Assembly (NCBI GenBank): GCA_016946835.1
Contig: JACVTC010000098.1
Span: 97,501-152,500, forward strand
DNA from: Neocallimastix lanati (nom. inval.)
Taxonomy: Eukaryota > Neocallimastigomycota > Neocallimastigomycetes > Neocallimastigales > Neocallimastigaceae
Direction: 5' to 3'
Length of the DNA: 55,000 bases
In this document: in pieces, positions 23,507-36,050 of the stretch
How the letters are laid out: every line of letters begins with the position of its first letter
How positions within the stretch are numbered: position 1 is the stretch's first letter
The notes under the pieces: model-generated
What the model saw: only the letters and a program-made list of their open reading frames with translations
What the model was told of the DNA's origin: nothing
The model's database searches: none
Made by a program: the position numbers and the translations under genes

Positions 23507-25055
23507 ATTTTATTATTTTAAAAAGTTTACTATAATTATTTATAATAATCCTCAGATATATAAACAACTATAAAATATTTTATTATTAAAATTTACAGAA
23601 ATTATTATTATTATTTATTATATATTAATATTATAATTCATTATTATTATTATTACATTTTATAAAAAAAAACTAAAAGTATATACATATAGTATATCTT
23701 TAAATATTATTAATTAAAATTAATTTAAAATTTAAAATTAACAATATTAATAATAATTAATTATTTAAGCAATAAATATGTATATTAACCAATAATAAAA
23801 AAAAAAAAGAAATAATTTTAATAAATAAATAGTGAAAATTTAAATAAATAAAATCTAAAAAGTTAATAATAAGATATTAAACTGGCATATTGGTCATCTA
23901 TTACTCTAAAACAATTTCTTTTGAAGTAAACCGATTTCAATGACAAAGTGAAATGATATAAAAATAACTTTTTTATAGTAGTAAATTTATGTTAAAATCT
24001 AATTTTATTTTAGATCATTTAACTATATAAAAATAATATTATAAACATACTTTTATAATTAAATAATTTAAATATGATAATATAAATGATATTAAATAAT
24101 AATATTTGTTAATATAAATTATATTGTTAGTTATTACTTTTTATATAGTTTATTCAGATTATTATTTGTAATACACTTTCTAAAAGTATAATATTTATAA
24201 TGTGCTTATTTCTGTATTGGTGTTTTATAATGATATTTTTAAAATATATATAATAAAATTTTTGTATGTTAAATTAATAAAATTTTAGAATATTCTTTAA
24301 TTCTTATTTTATTAAGGCAAAAAAAAAATAAAAATAAAATAAAATAAAATAAAATAAAATAAAAAAAAAAAAATAAAAACAATTTAATAAATTAAAATAT
24401 ATAATATAATTCTTTTTAAATTTAAATAATTTAAGCATTAAAAATTTAATATTTAAAAATTATATTTTTATTTATTTAACTTTTAAAAAAAAAAATAAAA
24501 AAATTAGTTTAAAAAACTTTAATTAATATAGAATATTTATTTGATACTTTATAAAGTATGAAGTTCAGGTTCGGTTCCTTTAAGGTTTGTTCTTTTAAAT
24601 AGGGGAAATTATTAATGTGTTTTATAAAAATTATTTTATTTAAATTTTATTTATTTAGAAGAATTAGATTTACATATCATTATTTAAAATGTAAACTAAC
24701 ATTTATTCCTAAAATTAATATTTATTCTTATACTTTGATCTCAAGAATTACTGTGATTTAGTATTTATTATTAATGGAAGGAGAACTAAACTATTTCTAT
24801 TATTTTTCTCTTATAATTATTTACTATAATAAAAATAATAAAAATATATATATATATATATAACTTTAATAATATATAATTTTAAATTTAAAATTTAATG
24901 ACTAATATTAATTTATTCATTATAATGAATGAAATTTAAATAATAAAAATAATTAATAATTAAATATAAATATCCCCTCATGAATGGTTTATTGTAGTTG
25001 TAAATATTATTTAAAAAAATTTTTGTAATAATAATTCTCATTGATATAATATAAT
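22860..25055. other. intergenic with weak repeat relics
   Basis: No gene supported. A T-rich block (22880-23020) ending TTTTTAG and followed by TTTCAAGTGTTCCTACAGG resembles the block at 4980-5150. Other contents: poly-A (about 23476-23502), AAAAT repeats (24328-24376), ATT and TA microsatellites. Slightly more complex patches at 23881-23965 and 24541-24610 have no open frame. The sequence ATTGTAGTTGTAAATATTAT at about 24990 repeats one near 22795. Confidence 0.6.
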
Positions 25056-25059
25056 ATTA

Positions 25060-25505
25060 TATATATTATTTATATTATTATTATTCATAAAATCTAAATT
25101 ATTAAATTTGATATCTAATCATTCTAATTCATTCACTATGTATTTTTGTTCATATATGAGAGAAAGTAATCTATTAATTGCATAGGAGTTACCAAAATTA
25201 TTGTTAAATGAAAATGAAAATGATGATTGTAATTGTAATGATGATTGTAATGGTGATTGTTATGTTGACCGATTGTCATTGTTTGAAATATAACATCTGA
25301 AATACTACATGACAGTGATGGATAATTCATTATTTCTGATATCAAATGAATTGTAATTAAATAATTTATTTGAATTACTTGAGAATTCATTGGAAATTAT
25401 TTTAGAATGGAGAAAGACAAAGACACTCATAATTATTCATTACAGGATAGTTAGTGATAGATATTGATCTTTGATTTATATCAATATTACTATTTTCAAT
25501 TAGAG
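25060..25505 (-). pseudogene. decayed copy of the C-terminal third of the 617-aa gene at 51717-53570
   Basis: Read on the minus strand, this segment aligns almost base for base with about 52835-53310 of the plus strand. Shared words include ATTGAAAATAGTA, AATATTGATATAAATCAAAG, GATATCAGAAATAATGAAT, TTCAGATGTTAT, TATGCAATTAATAGATTA and ATGAACAAAAATACATA. Frame-shifting indels and stops break the protein, and one of the tandem AATAATTATGT units of the intact gene is missing. The frame visible at 25136-25390 is out of register with the parental reading frame, so it is not a gene. Confidence 0.85.
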
Positions 25506-25759
25506 AATGATACTCATAATTATTCAGTATTGATGGCCTATTTGATACACTTTTATTCATGCCATAGGCTTAGAAAGTTTTTTTTTTTTTTTTTTTTTTA
25601 CCTTTTTTTCCCATTTTTATTTCTCCGTAGAATTAATTGTTCCAACAAAATTTTTTTTTTTTTAAAAAAAAATTTAATTCCTAGTCAGAAATAAATAAAT
25701 ATTAATTAATTTTATTTATAATAATTAAATAAACAAATATATAGTAATTTAATAATATT

Positions 25760-26045
25760 AAATTACTATTACACCATCACTGGATGTAATAGCAACTGTG
25801 TCACTTTCCTTTTCTATAACAATTACTTTACCTTTTCAGTTACGGTTATTGTAACTAAATCATATTTAGAAATTGGTAGTCTTTTAGTGATGGTAGCAAT
25901 AATTGGTAGTTTTTAGCAGTAATGATGATAGTAGTAGTTATTGTTTGTAGTATTCTTTTAGTAGTAGTATTGATAGTTGTGATAATAATCGGTAGTTTTT
26001 TTTAGCGTTAGTAATAAGACAACAATTAATATAAGTCATAATATC
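25760..26045 (-). pseudogene. fragment of Thr-rich stalk protein, copy B
   Basis: Minus-strand frames read KKLPIIITTINTTTKR, a Thr-rich stretch, then after a shift KRLPISKYDLVTITVTEKVK and TAA (near 25828). With one further frame change the sequence continues VIVIEKESDTVAITSSDGV. It shares the Thr-rich linker, the KR-x-PISKYDL core and the identical premature TAA with copy A at 22560-22815, so both descend from an already broken parent or share a changed frame. No signal peptide or anchoring domain is visible. Confidence 0.6.
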
Positions 26046-26825
26046 AATGGAGTAATTTTCTCCATAATCAGTATTTATACCACAATAGGTTAGTACTAAA
26101 AATTTTTATGAAGTAAATCTTTAATTGATGTTGTTATTATTTCTCTAATGAGCTTTAAAATTTTTATTATTAAAATTAAAAATGAATAATAAATAAAGTT
26201 TATATGATTAATGATAGAATAAACTATTTAAATTTTGTAATTTCAAATTTATTTATTATTTTATTAATATTTTTATTGTTTATTATAGTTAACTAAGAAT
26301 TTCAATAATTATTTTTTTATATATTTTTAGTACATAAATTTTAATTATATCACTATTATATTTTATGTGTTATTACATAAATGTTCTATATATGTGCCAT
26401 ATTACAATTTATTTTAATATCTTATATCTTAATAATTTATAATATTTATACATAAAATTTATATATGCTATTTTATTTAATAACAAGAAAAATATTCATA
26501 TATTAAACTTTATTTCTAATAATTAAGAGTATTCTATTCTTTAATAAAAAAAAAATAAAAAAATAAATTAATTATAAAATATATTAATTATTTAAATTAA
26601 TTTTATTATTGATGTTTTATTATCTTCTTCAAGTTTTTAATATAATTAATTACAGCCAATAATATTTTATTATTAAATTAAAATTTTAATACAATCATAT
26701 ATTATAATATATTTCATTATATAATCTATTTTTATTTAAAAGAGATAAAATTTCCAGAAAATTAAATTTTTTTTTGAAAATAAAAAATTAAAAAAAAAAA
26801 AATACCATTTAAAAAAAAAATAAAA
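26046..26825. other. intergenic, upstream of Cys-rich gene
   Basis: A/T-rich without ORFs; loosely ordered ATT/TTA words and an A-run leader (26777-26822) before the ATG at 26826. No regulatory motif can be singled out. Confidence 0.65.
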
Positions 26826-27465
26826 ATGCAAAATAAAATTATATTTTATTTAGTCTATATTGCTTTATTATTTATTATTATTAATGGTTTGACCATTGAT
26901 GAAGTATTAAACTTGAATTATGGTTCATATTATTGTAAAGATGATATTTGTGCTTCATATGATGATTATGACACTGTTGTAATTCCAAATAAAGAAGGAA
27001 AAAATACAACATACATTACTTCTACATGTAGTATTAGTAGTATTGATTCAGGTTTTTGTCTTAGTAAAAATTGTACAGCTGATTCAGAATGTTTATCCAA
27101 CAAATGTATTAAAGGTCATTGTTGTGATAATAAAGATAACCCAATTGTTCATTGACAATATCTTAATATAGAAAAAAGGTGGAATTATATTTGGCACAAA
27201 AAGGATTAAAAGAATGCAATGTGGTTTACCTGATGGTGAAGAATGCAATTCTGATGACAACTGCTCTTCTTTTAATTGTGAAAAATTTAGTAAAGGAAAA
27301 TTTTGTCAATATCTAGATGATGAGGGTTGTCGTAGCATGTGTGCTGCTGAAATAGTTTATTTTGGTCCATTTATTATTATAGGTTTAACTCTCATATTTG
27401 CTTTAGTATATACTATTTTCAAACACAAAAGACAGTCGAAAGTAAAGAAAAACAGTATTGTTTAA
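26826..27465 (+). pseudogene. Cys-rich secreted, membrane-anchored protein broken by frameshift
   Basis: Frame 1 (26826-27155) encodes a signal peptide (MQNKIIFYLVYIALLFIIIN), then an extracellular part with CSISSIDSGFCLSKNCTADS and ECLSNKCIKGHCCDNKDN, ending IVH-stop. Frame 2 (from 27214) continues the same kind of protein: CGLPDGEECNSDDNCSSFNC, CRSMCAAEI, one membrane helix (FGPFIIIGLTLIFALVYTIF) and a basic tail. The spaced Cys pairs (xCxxDSECxSxxCxxGxC) are a frequent extracellular module in anaerobic fungi, where the order is typically module-IVHC-linker-CG-module. Here CAT-TGA-CAATATC suggests a lost dinucleotide (expected Cys-Asp-Asn-Ile), and a TAG follows a few codons later in the restored frame. 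No intron with plausible borders bridges the gap. Either a young pseudogene, a truncated secreted 109-residue product, or a sequencing error. Confidence 0.65.
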
Positions 27466-28030
27466 TTTTTTTTTTTAATTTAAATTATTTAATAATGAAT
27501 ATATATATATTTGATGAATTATTAATATATATTTATCATTTCAAATTAAAAATAATAATAATAAATAAATAGTAAATAATTAAATAAACAATGACATTGT
27601 TATATATATATAAAAATAGTAATAAATAAATTATACAGTAAAAAATATTAAAAAAAAAAAATTTTTAAAAAAATATAAAAATATTTTTTTTTTTGTTATT
27701 TTTTATTCTAAAATATATAATTAATGTGATGAATTTTATGAATTTATAAAAGAATCATATACAATTTTAAACTAACATAAAATTAGATATAAAATTTAAT
27801 AATAGTAATAATAATAATAATAAATAGTAAATAATTAAAAATAATGTCATTATTATTTTAAATATTAAAAATAATAATATATAATCATATATTAAAAAAA
27901 CTAAAATTAAAAAAAAAAAATAAAAAATAAAAAAAAATGTTTAAAGAAATATAAAAATATTTGTATATTTTGTTATTTTATATTTTTTATCATGAAATAT
28001 AGATGAATGAATTTATAAATGAATCATGAA

Positions 28031-28073
<43 letters not shown>

Positions 28074-28562
28074 TATAATTAAAAAAGAATTATAATTTTA
28101 TTTTATTTTATTTATTTTTTTTTTTTTTTTTGTTGCTGTTGTTGTAGTATTAAAGTCATTTAAAAGTCATTTGACTAACATAAATTAATGTAGATTACAT
28201 GAATGAATAAACAAAAATATATTTATATATAAAAAAATTATTGTTTGAAATATTTGAATATAAAATATTTCAAATACTATTTTTTTTAAAAAATATAATA
28301 AAACTTTAATTAGAAAATTATAAATAAAATTATTATTAAAACTAATAAGAATTATATATATATATATATATAAATTTCTTTTTTTTAATTCTGTTTTTTA
28401 TTTTATATAAATTGTATTATTTATTATAAAAATGAAATCATTTATATATTAATATACCTGATAATTTGATATTTCTTTTTTATTAAATATATATAAATCA
28501 AATTATATAATTACTATGTCTATTGTAACCTAAATTCGAAAGAAAAAAAAGCTAAAAGGAGA

Positions 28563-28615
<53 letters not shown>

Positions 28616-29039
28616 TAAAATTGCAAATTTCAAATAATGAATTTTAAATTATTTTTTTTCAATCTCATTATAAAAAAAAGAAGGAATTAAATAATAATAC
28701 TAATAAGATATATATATATATATAACAGATAAATTTTAAATTCTAAAAATAATATTATAGAATCTAGACATTTTGATTGATTAAAATTTAAAAATTAAAT
28801 ACATTTGAAATTTCATTTTTAATTTTGAAAAACTTTTCTTTTTATAGCTATATATATAAAGATAATATTTTTATTTTATTTTATTTTATTTATTCTAATA
28901 AATAACAAATAACAATTGTGTATAAATAAATACAAGTCAAAATAAAAAAAAAAAAATTCGATATATATACAAATTTTAATAAATTTTGAATAAAAAAAAA
29001 AAAAAAAAAAAAAAAGAAAAAAAAAAGAAAACAAGAAAA
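27466..29039. other. intergenic desert with microsatellites
   Basis: ATA/AAT microsatellites (28028-28072, 28564-28612), TA runs, and a TTGCTGTTGTTGTAG word near 28131. Three nearby segments (27541-27600, 27790-27850, 28010-28070) share AAATAATAATAATAA..ATAGTAAATAATTAAA, suggesting old local duplication. No gene. The last 60 bases are the A-rich leader of the gene at 29040. Confidence 0.65.
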
Positions 29040-30101
29040 ATGAGTGACTCAATAGATTTGAAGCAATGGAAAAAGCAAAATTTACTTCATAAATTAATAT
29101 ATGATTGGATTTTAGTTCCTTTGGGTATTATAGTGATTTTATGTATTGTCATTATTATTAATCAAATATTTAGAGTAAGTTTTAGAAAGAGAAATAATTT
29201 TAAAGAAGAAAAAATAAAATAATAAATAAAAAATATTATATGTATAATTATATATTCTTTTTTATTTATGAAATAAATAATTTATATTATATTTTTTTTT
29301 TTAATTTTTTATTATTATTATTATTATTAATATTTCTTTTTCTATTTTAATTTTATCATAATTTTTAATTATTAATTATAATAATGTTTCTATTTCAAAA
29401 AATAATTATTAAATATTTAATATTAATATAATAATTATTTAAAAATAGGCCATTGACTTCAATTTTCCAGCCAATGTAGCAGGAATGCTTATTATGAGTG
29501 TGATCCTTATTATTGGAGAAAGAAACTTAAAGAAGTCTACTATGGTCTCCATTTTAAAATGGATTAATCCTGCGGTTGAATTTATTATGAATTGGATGGT
29601 AATCTTTTTTTTCCCACCATTATTAACTATCATTATCTCTGACAATCTTCCAAGTGGTATTGATATTTTAAAATTAATAATTGTATTTTTCTTGGGTTTA
29701 ATCATTTTTATTCCGTTTGTTGGATTTTTTATTCATTATGCCAGTGTTTTCTTTGAAAAATTTAAAAAATCAATAGGTATACAAAAGAACAAGGCCACAG
29801 AGATAAACGAAAAAGAAAAGGAAATAGATATTAAAAATAATTCTAATACTATTACTAATACTACTACTAATAATAATAGTAATAATAATAATAATAATGT
29901 AGAAGTTGTTATTGATGAAAAGGAAAGTACAACTGAAGATGAGGATAGTGAGAATACAAAAAAAATAGATATATCATCAGATATTCAATCCTGTAATCCT
30001 AATCATGATATTACAAATATTTCTATAGAAAAGTTAACCATTGAAACTATAGATAATGAAACTATACCAACAATAAATATGGATAAAACTAATACTACTA
30101 A

Positions 30102-30133
<32 letters not shown>

Positions 30134-31367
30134 ATGCCAATATTATGAATAAAACTACTACCACTAATTCAAATACATCATCAAAATCTTCAAAACCAAA
30201 ATTTCAATGGAAAAGTTCAGCACTTCCTTCCAAGTATTCTTTTATAACTTATTTATTAATCTATGCAGTTTCCTGGATACCTGCTGCTCTATGGGATTTC
30301 CCACAACCTCTTCATATTGCTGCCACCGTTTTATCTTTTTTCATTAGTTTAGGAGTACCTGATCGTTTACGAGTTATTTTCCATCCATTAATTACTTGTG
30401 CCTTTGTAAGTTATGCTGTTTTTTGGATTCAAGGTTTAATCTTCGGACGTAGTTTAAAAGATGAAGTACGACTTTATACCAATAATTCTAAATATCTTCT
30501 CTATCTAAATGATACCAGTTTACCATTTCCTAAAGCCACTGAACTTCTTTTTGCCTTATTAGATGTTACGGTGGTCACCTTTTCCTTTAAAATTTTAGAA
30601 CATCATCGCTTAATTCTTCGTCATATCTTTGAATTAGTGGGCTCCATTATTCTTTTGTCCTTAACCTCCATGATAGTTCATATCCTCTTATGTCGTCTTC
30701 TAGGTGTAGCCCCTCTCTATTCCTTATCCATGGCTTCCAGGTAAACATTTTTAAAAATTCTTATCTATCTGTATTCTTAATATAAACTTTATTTTTTTTT
30801 TATTATTATTTTTATTATTATTATAATTTTATAATTATTATTATTATTATTAATTTTATTATAATTTTATAATTATTATTATTATTATTAATTTTTTTTT
30901 TTTTTTTAAATAATATTTATATTTAATTTCTATATCTAAACCATTTATATATTTACAATATATTTCATATATATCGTATATATATGTATATATATATATT
31001 TTTTTTTTCTTTTACTATTATATATATATATAGATCTTCCACTAATCCTTTAGCTGTACAAGTTGTCAACTATCTTCATTCTGATATGGCGATAGCCATT
31101 GTTTTAGTAGCGTTTACTGGAGTTTTCACCGATATTATGGGATTACCACTATTAAAACTGGTTCATTTTCCATTAAAGGATAGTTTAGCGCATGGCGCCT
31201 GTATGGGCTGTGCTGGACATGCCATGGCCACGGCCGGTTTAGTAAAAGATTTTCCTTCTGCCTCAGCAGTATCCTCCATTAGTTTTGTATTATTTTCAAC
31301 CTGTTGTGTCATATGGTCTGCCATTCCACCGATAGCCAGTTTATTACGATTTATTGCAGGAATGTAA
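29040..31367 (+). CDS. LrgA/CidA-LrgB/CidB fusion membrane protein, 3 exons (586 aa)
   Basis: Exons 29040-29174, 29449-30740 and 31034-31367, joined by GT-AG introns (donors GTAAGT and GTAAAC; acceptors TAG) with matching phases. I start at MSDSIDL after the Lys-coding A-run, since the upstream in-frame Met would only add a Lys tract. Residues about 20-155 are LrgA/CidA-like: four hydrophobic helices with IDFNFPANVAGMLIM and FFFPPLLTII. Residues about 160-300 are a hydrophilic Asn/Thr-rich loop with (NTT)n repeats. Residues about 305-586 are LrgB/CidB-like: ALWDFPQPLHIAATVLSFF, ASRSSTNPLAVQ and the hallmark loop AHGACMGCAGHAMATAGL. Bacterial LrgAB/CidAB act in pyruvate uptake and cell lysis control; the plastid fusion PLGG1 exchanges glycolate and glycerate. 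Fungal members exist but are little studied. Substrate here unknown; a carboxylate transporter is the best guess. Confidence 0.88.
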
Positions 31368-31665
31368 AAATAAAAATAAAAATAAAAAAGAAAAAAAAAA
31401 TTAATAACAATAAATACTATGAATAAAGTACAAAGAAAAAAAAAAAAAAAAAAAAAGAGAAGAGAAGAGAAGAAAAAGAGAGATAGAGAAAAAAAAATAG
31501 GGATTATAAAAGAGATATAACCAAAAAAAAAAAAAAAAAATTAAACTAAACTAAACTAAACAAAAATAAAACAATATAATACAAAACAAAAAACAAGAAA
31601 CAAAATTAAAAATAAAAGCCTAGCAAAGCAAAGGATATGAATAATAAAAATTGAAATTTAGAATG

Positions 31666-31707
<42 letters not shown>

Positions 31708-32989
31708 GTAATTTTATATCTATTAATAATTTATTTATAATTTAATTAGAAAAAAAAAAAAAATTTTTTTTATTTTATTATTATTATTATTATTATTATT
31801 TTTTTTTTTTTTTTTTTTTTCATAATTATTAATACTAATATTAATATTAATATTATTAATATTATTTTATTTTATCTCTTTTTTTTTTTTAAAAAAAAAA
31901 TTATTTTATTATTTTATATTTTTCATTTCTATCCATAGATAAATATATATATATATATATATATATAACATCATTAAAAAAAAATAATATATTTATAATA
32001 CAATCTAGTAAAACAATCATCATATAATATATAGAAAAAAAAAAAAAAAAAAAAAATTTTTTTTTTTATTATTGTTTATTTATTTTATTTTATTTTATTT
32101 TTAGTTAATTATAAAATGATAGGATTTATTTAAGGATAACGAAACAAAGTATATTAATATCAATTAAAATTATTAAAATCATCATTCATTAATTATATAA
32201 ATTTTTTAGTTTTCTTTTTTAATTTTTTTTTTTTTTGTTCCTATATATATAAGAATACATCAAATAAATGTGCATATTATTTAATAAAAAAAAAAAAAAA
32301 AGAAAAAAAAAAAAAAAATTATTTAAAAAAAATTTTATGTAAAAAAAAAAAAAAAAAATTTATTTAAAAAAAAAAAAAAAATAATAAAAAAAAAAAAATA
32401 AAAATAAAAAATTAAAATATAATATTGAAATATTGATAATTAGATAGATTGATTGATATTTTTCTTTTAGATATATATATATATATATCTATTTTATTTT
32501 ATTTTTATTTTATTTTTATTTTTATTTTTATTTTTTTTTTTTTTGGTCTTAAAACATTGACTTCACTCTTAATCTCTTTGTAACTTTAAAAAGACCTTTT
32601 TTTTTTTTTTAACCATTATATATATAAATTATATTAAATAAATTATATTATTATTATTATTATACTTTTAGGTTTTCCCACATATTTATTTTTCTTTTGT
32701 TTTTATATTGTTTTTTTCATTTTTTTTTTTATTTCATTTCTCATTTAATTTTATTTTTTTTTTATTTTTTTTTTTTTTCTCTAAATATGAATCCTTTGTC
32801 AAGGCATCATCCAATATGATTCTATTAATCATTTTTTTTTAACTAAAATTAATTATTAAACAAAAAAAAAAAAAAAAAAAAAAAAATTATAATTATCACG
32901 TGATTCATATTGTTATGAATTTAATTTATGTAAAAAGTTAATATATTATATATCATTGTTTTTATAAATTCGAGAATATTTAATTCTTA

Positions 32990-33049
32990 ATATATACTTT
33001 ATATCTATATACACATATAGATATAAAGTATATATCTATATGTGTATAT
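32990..33049. repeat. perfect 21-bp stem foldback with third competing arm
   Basis: Left arm 32990-33010 and right arm 33015-33035 are exact reverse complements around an ACAC loop. The following bases to 33049 contain ATCTATATGTGTATAT, the reverse complement of 33007-33022, so the central segment can pair with either side. It could form a cruciform in DNA, or two exclusive hairpins if transcribed. Confidence 0.8.
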
Positions 33050-34798
33050 TTTAATATAATATATATTTAATAAAAAAAAAAAAAGGAAATTTTAGAAAAA
33101 AGAAGAAATAAAACTGTTTCCTATCCTAATTTTTTTTTTTTTTTTATTTCAACATTTTTTTTTCTATTAATAATTACTAATTTTAATATTATATATATAG
33201 TTTTCATAATTATGATGTTAAACATTTGTCTTTTATTAATTTTATTATTAAATTTTATGTTTTTTTTTTCAGTAAATGTAGCAGTCTTTAAAAATAAAAT
33301 AAAAAATTAAAAAAATAAAATTATATATATAAAGATTTAATTTTTTTTTTTTTTTTTTTATTATTTTATTGAATTTTCTTAAAAAAAATTTTTTTTAATT
33401 TCTTTTCTATAATTTTATCCCTTTAATTTAAATTAATTTTATTTTGTTAAAATAAAATAAAATAAATTAACTTGAACTTAATTTAATTATAAATAATTAA
33501 AAATAAAAATAAAAAATAAAATATAAAATAAAACAAAAAATAAAATAAAGAATTAAATAAAAAAGAAAATTAATACTAAAATAAAATAAAAAATAAAAAA
33601 TAAAAAAGATAATCATAAAAAAGTTAAATAATTAATATGACCACCTATTCAATACTGTTCATTCTTTTTAAATGCAAATATAATTCATCTTTTTTAAAAT
33701 CAAAATATATTTTATTTTAATGATGCTGCCTTTCAACTCTATGATCGATATTATTTTTATTATTAATTTTTTTATATATGTCAAAAAAAATTTTTTTTAA
33801 TTTTATTTTTTTTTACAAATATTTAATAACATTTCATTAAATGAAAATATATTAAATTGAATAATAATAAAAGCAATATTAAATCCTAATATTTATAGAA
33901 TTTTTTTTTTTTTAATCAAAAATTGTTTTTATTTTATAATTATGATTATTTATTAATTTTTATCGAGTAAAATTAATTTTTCATTTATCAAATTTATTAT
34001 TGCTTAATCATTTATATCTATAAATATATTTCAAAGAAATATAAGAATTTGATAGAAATACATAAAAAAAAAAAAAAAAAAAAAAATCGAAATATTAACT
34101 TTTCTATATAATTAAATAAGAATAAAATACTAAATCGAAAATATTAAAATTAAATATAAATATATAAATAAGTATAAATATAAATATAAATTTTATAATT
34201 TATTTTATTTTATATTTTTTTTTATTTTATTTATATATTTAATTAGGAATTAACAGTGAATATAATTTATAAAAATTTAAAACATAAATATTTTATAATT
34301 AATAATGATTAATAAATATTTTTAAAAGAGAATTAAAATCTATTTTGTAACATTTAATTAATTAGGAATTTATTAATGTTAACGATTAAATTTGTGTTTT
34401 TTTAATATTAATAGATTGTTAATTTAATCAAAAATAGATATAAAATGTAACTTAATTTATAATAATTATTTATTCTAATTTAATTTCATTTAATGATAAA
34501 ATTATACAGAAATAAAAAATTAAAAAAATTAAATTAAAAAATAAATTAAAATAAACAATTTTAAAAACGAAATTAGTTTTCCTTTTATGGTATTTTTTTT
34601 AGATAATTTAAAAAAAATGAAATAAAATGAAATAAAAAAGAAAAAGATAATTAAAAATAAATAATTAATACAATTATTAAAACAAATATTAAAAATAAAA
34701 TAAAATAGATAAATAAATGAATATATACATATATATTTATTTATTTATTTCTATTAATCGAAAGTCTTTTATTATTTTTTATTTTTTTTTGTTATTCA

Positions 34799-34829
<31 letters not shown>

Positions 34830-35128
34830 AAGAATAACTAAAAGGTTTAAATTTTTAATTTAATATTCTTATAAAAACAATAAATAAATTTATTATACAG
34901 AAATAATTATGTATTAAGAATAATACATAAATAAATAAATAAAAGGGCAATTTCCTTTATATAAATTAAATATTAATAATTAATATCTTTTATCACGGAA
35001 AAAAAAAGATATAATTTATTATTATTATTTTTTTAATCATTTAATTTATTAATTATAATAATAATTAAAATAATAATAAAAAAATGATTCAAATATTTCA
35101 AAATAAATCAATGTAATAGAACACTTTT

Positions 35129-35213
35129 TGATAATAGTAAATTTTAGCATTTATTAATAATTTATATATTTGATAATAGTAAATTTTAGCATTTATTAAT
35201 AATTTATATATAT
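35129..35213 (+). repeat. 42-bp tandem duplication
   Basis: Two exact copies of a 42-bp unit starting TGATAATAGTAAATTTTAGC (35129 and 35171). Confidence 0.9.
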
Positions 35214-35521
35214 ATGCATGTAATTTAGGATAAGATTAAAATATAATGAATAATTTCTTAAATAATTAATATATAAATTCTAAAAATATCAGAAATTAAA
35301 ATAAATATCAAAAAATAATTAGTAATAATAATAGAAATATAAATTATCAAAATAAAAATATAAAATTAATTAAAAATAAAATAAAAATAGTTGGTATTCA
35401 ATATTAATAGAAATATAAAAAAAAAAATAAATAAAAAAATAAAATAAAAAAATTAAAAAATAAATTGAAAAAAATAATTTATTTTATTATTGTTTTTACT
35501 TTTTTGTTTTTTTGTTTTTAT

Positions 35522-35523
<2 letters not shown>

Positions 35524-35568
<45 letters not shown>
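35524..35568 (+). repeat. poly-T tract, 45 nt
   Basis: Among the longest uninterrupted homopolymers in the window; bounded by GG and GC, followed by a short more complex patch (CTTTTAACGTTGAGAGCATG) with no ORF. Confidence 0.95.
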
Positions 35569-35571
<3 letters not shown>

Positions 35572-35883
35572 TTTAACGTTGAGAGCATGACATTTTCAAA
35601 AAAAATTCTTTTATATATATACATAAAAATATAAATTTAAATATAATTTAAACTTTATATACTCTATCCTTGTCATTGATCCTATAATATTGGACGGTAG
35701 TAAAAAAAATTTAAAGAAATATTAAAATATAAGATATTAAATACAAAAATTGATTATAAAAAAAAGTTTTAATTTTAATTAAAAAAAATTAAGAGAAATA
35801 AGAAAATAAAAATTAAATAATTTTTTTTAAAAAAAAAAAAGAAAAAAAAAAAAATTAAGAAAAATAAGAAAATAAAATTAAAT

Positions 35884-35921
<38 letters not shown>

Positions 35922-36019
35922 AAATAATTTAAAATAAAATAAAATAAAATAAAATAAAAAATAAAAAATAAAAAATGAATGTGACAGAACATGACAACTT
36001 ATGACAACCTAACTTTTTT

Positions 36020-36050
<31 letters not shown>

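Noticed and set aside
24541-24615. Possible tRNA T-arm (GGTTCGGTTCC)
   Set aside because: The loop lacks the invariant A and no acceptor, D or anticodon arms can be folded around it.
25464-25694. Plus-strand 76-codon frame
   Set aside because: Runs through poly-T and lies antisense to the edge of the pseudogene copy; no independent support.
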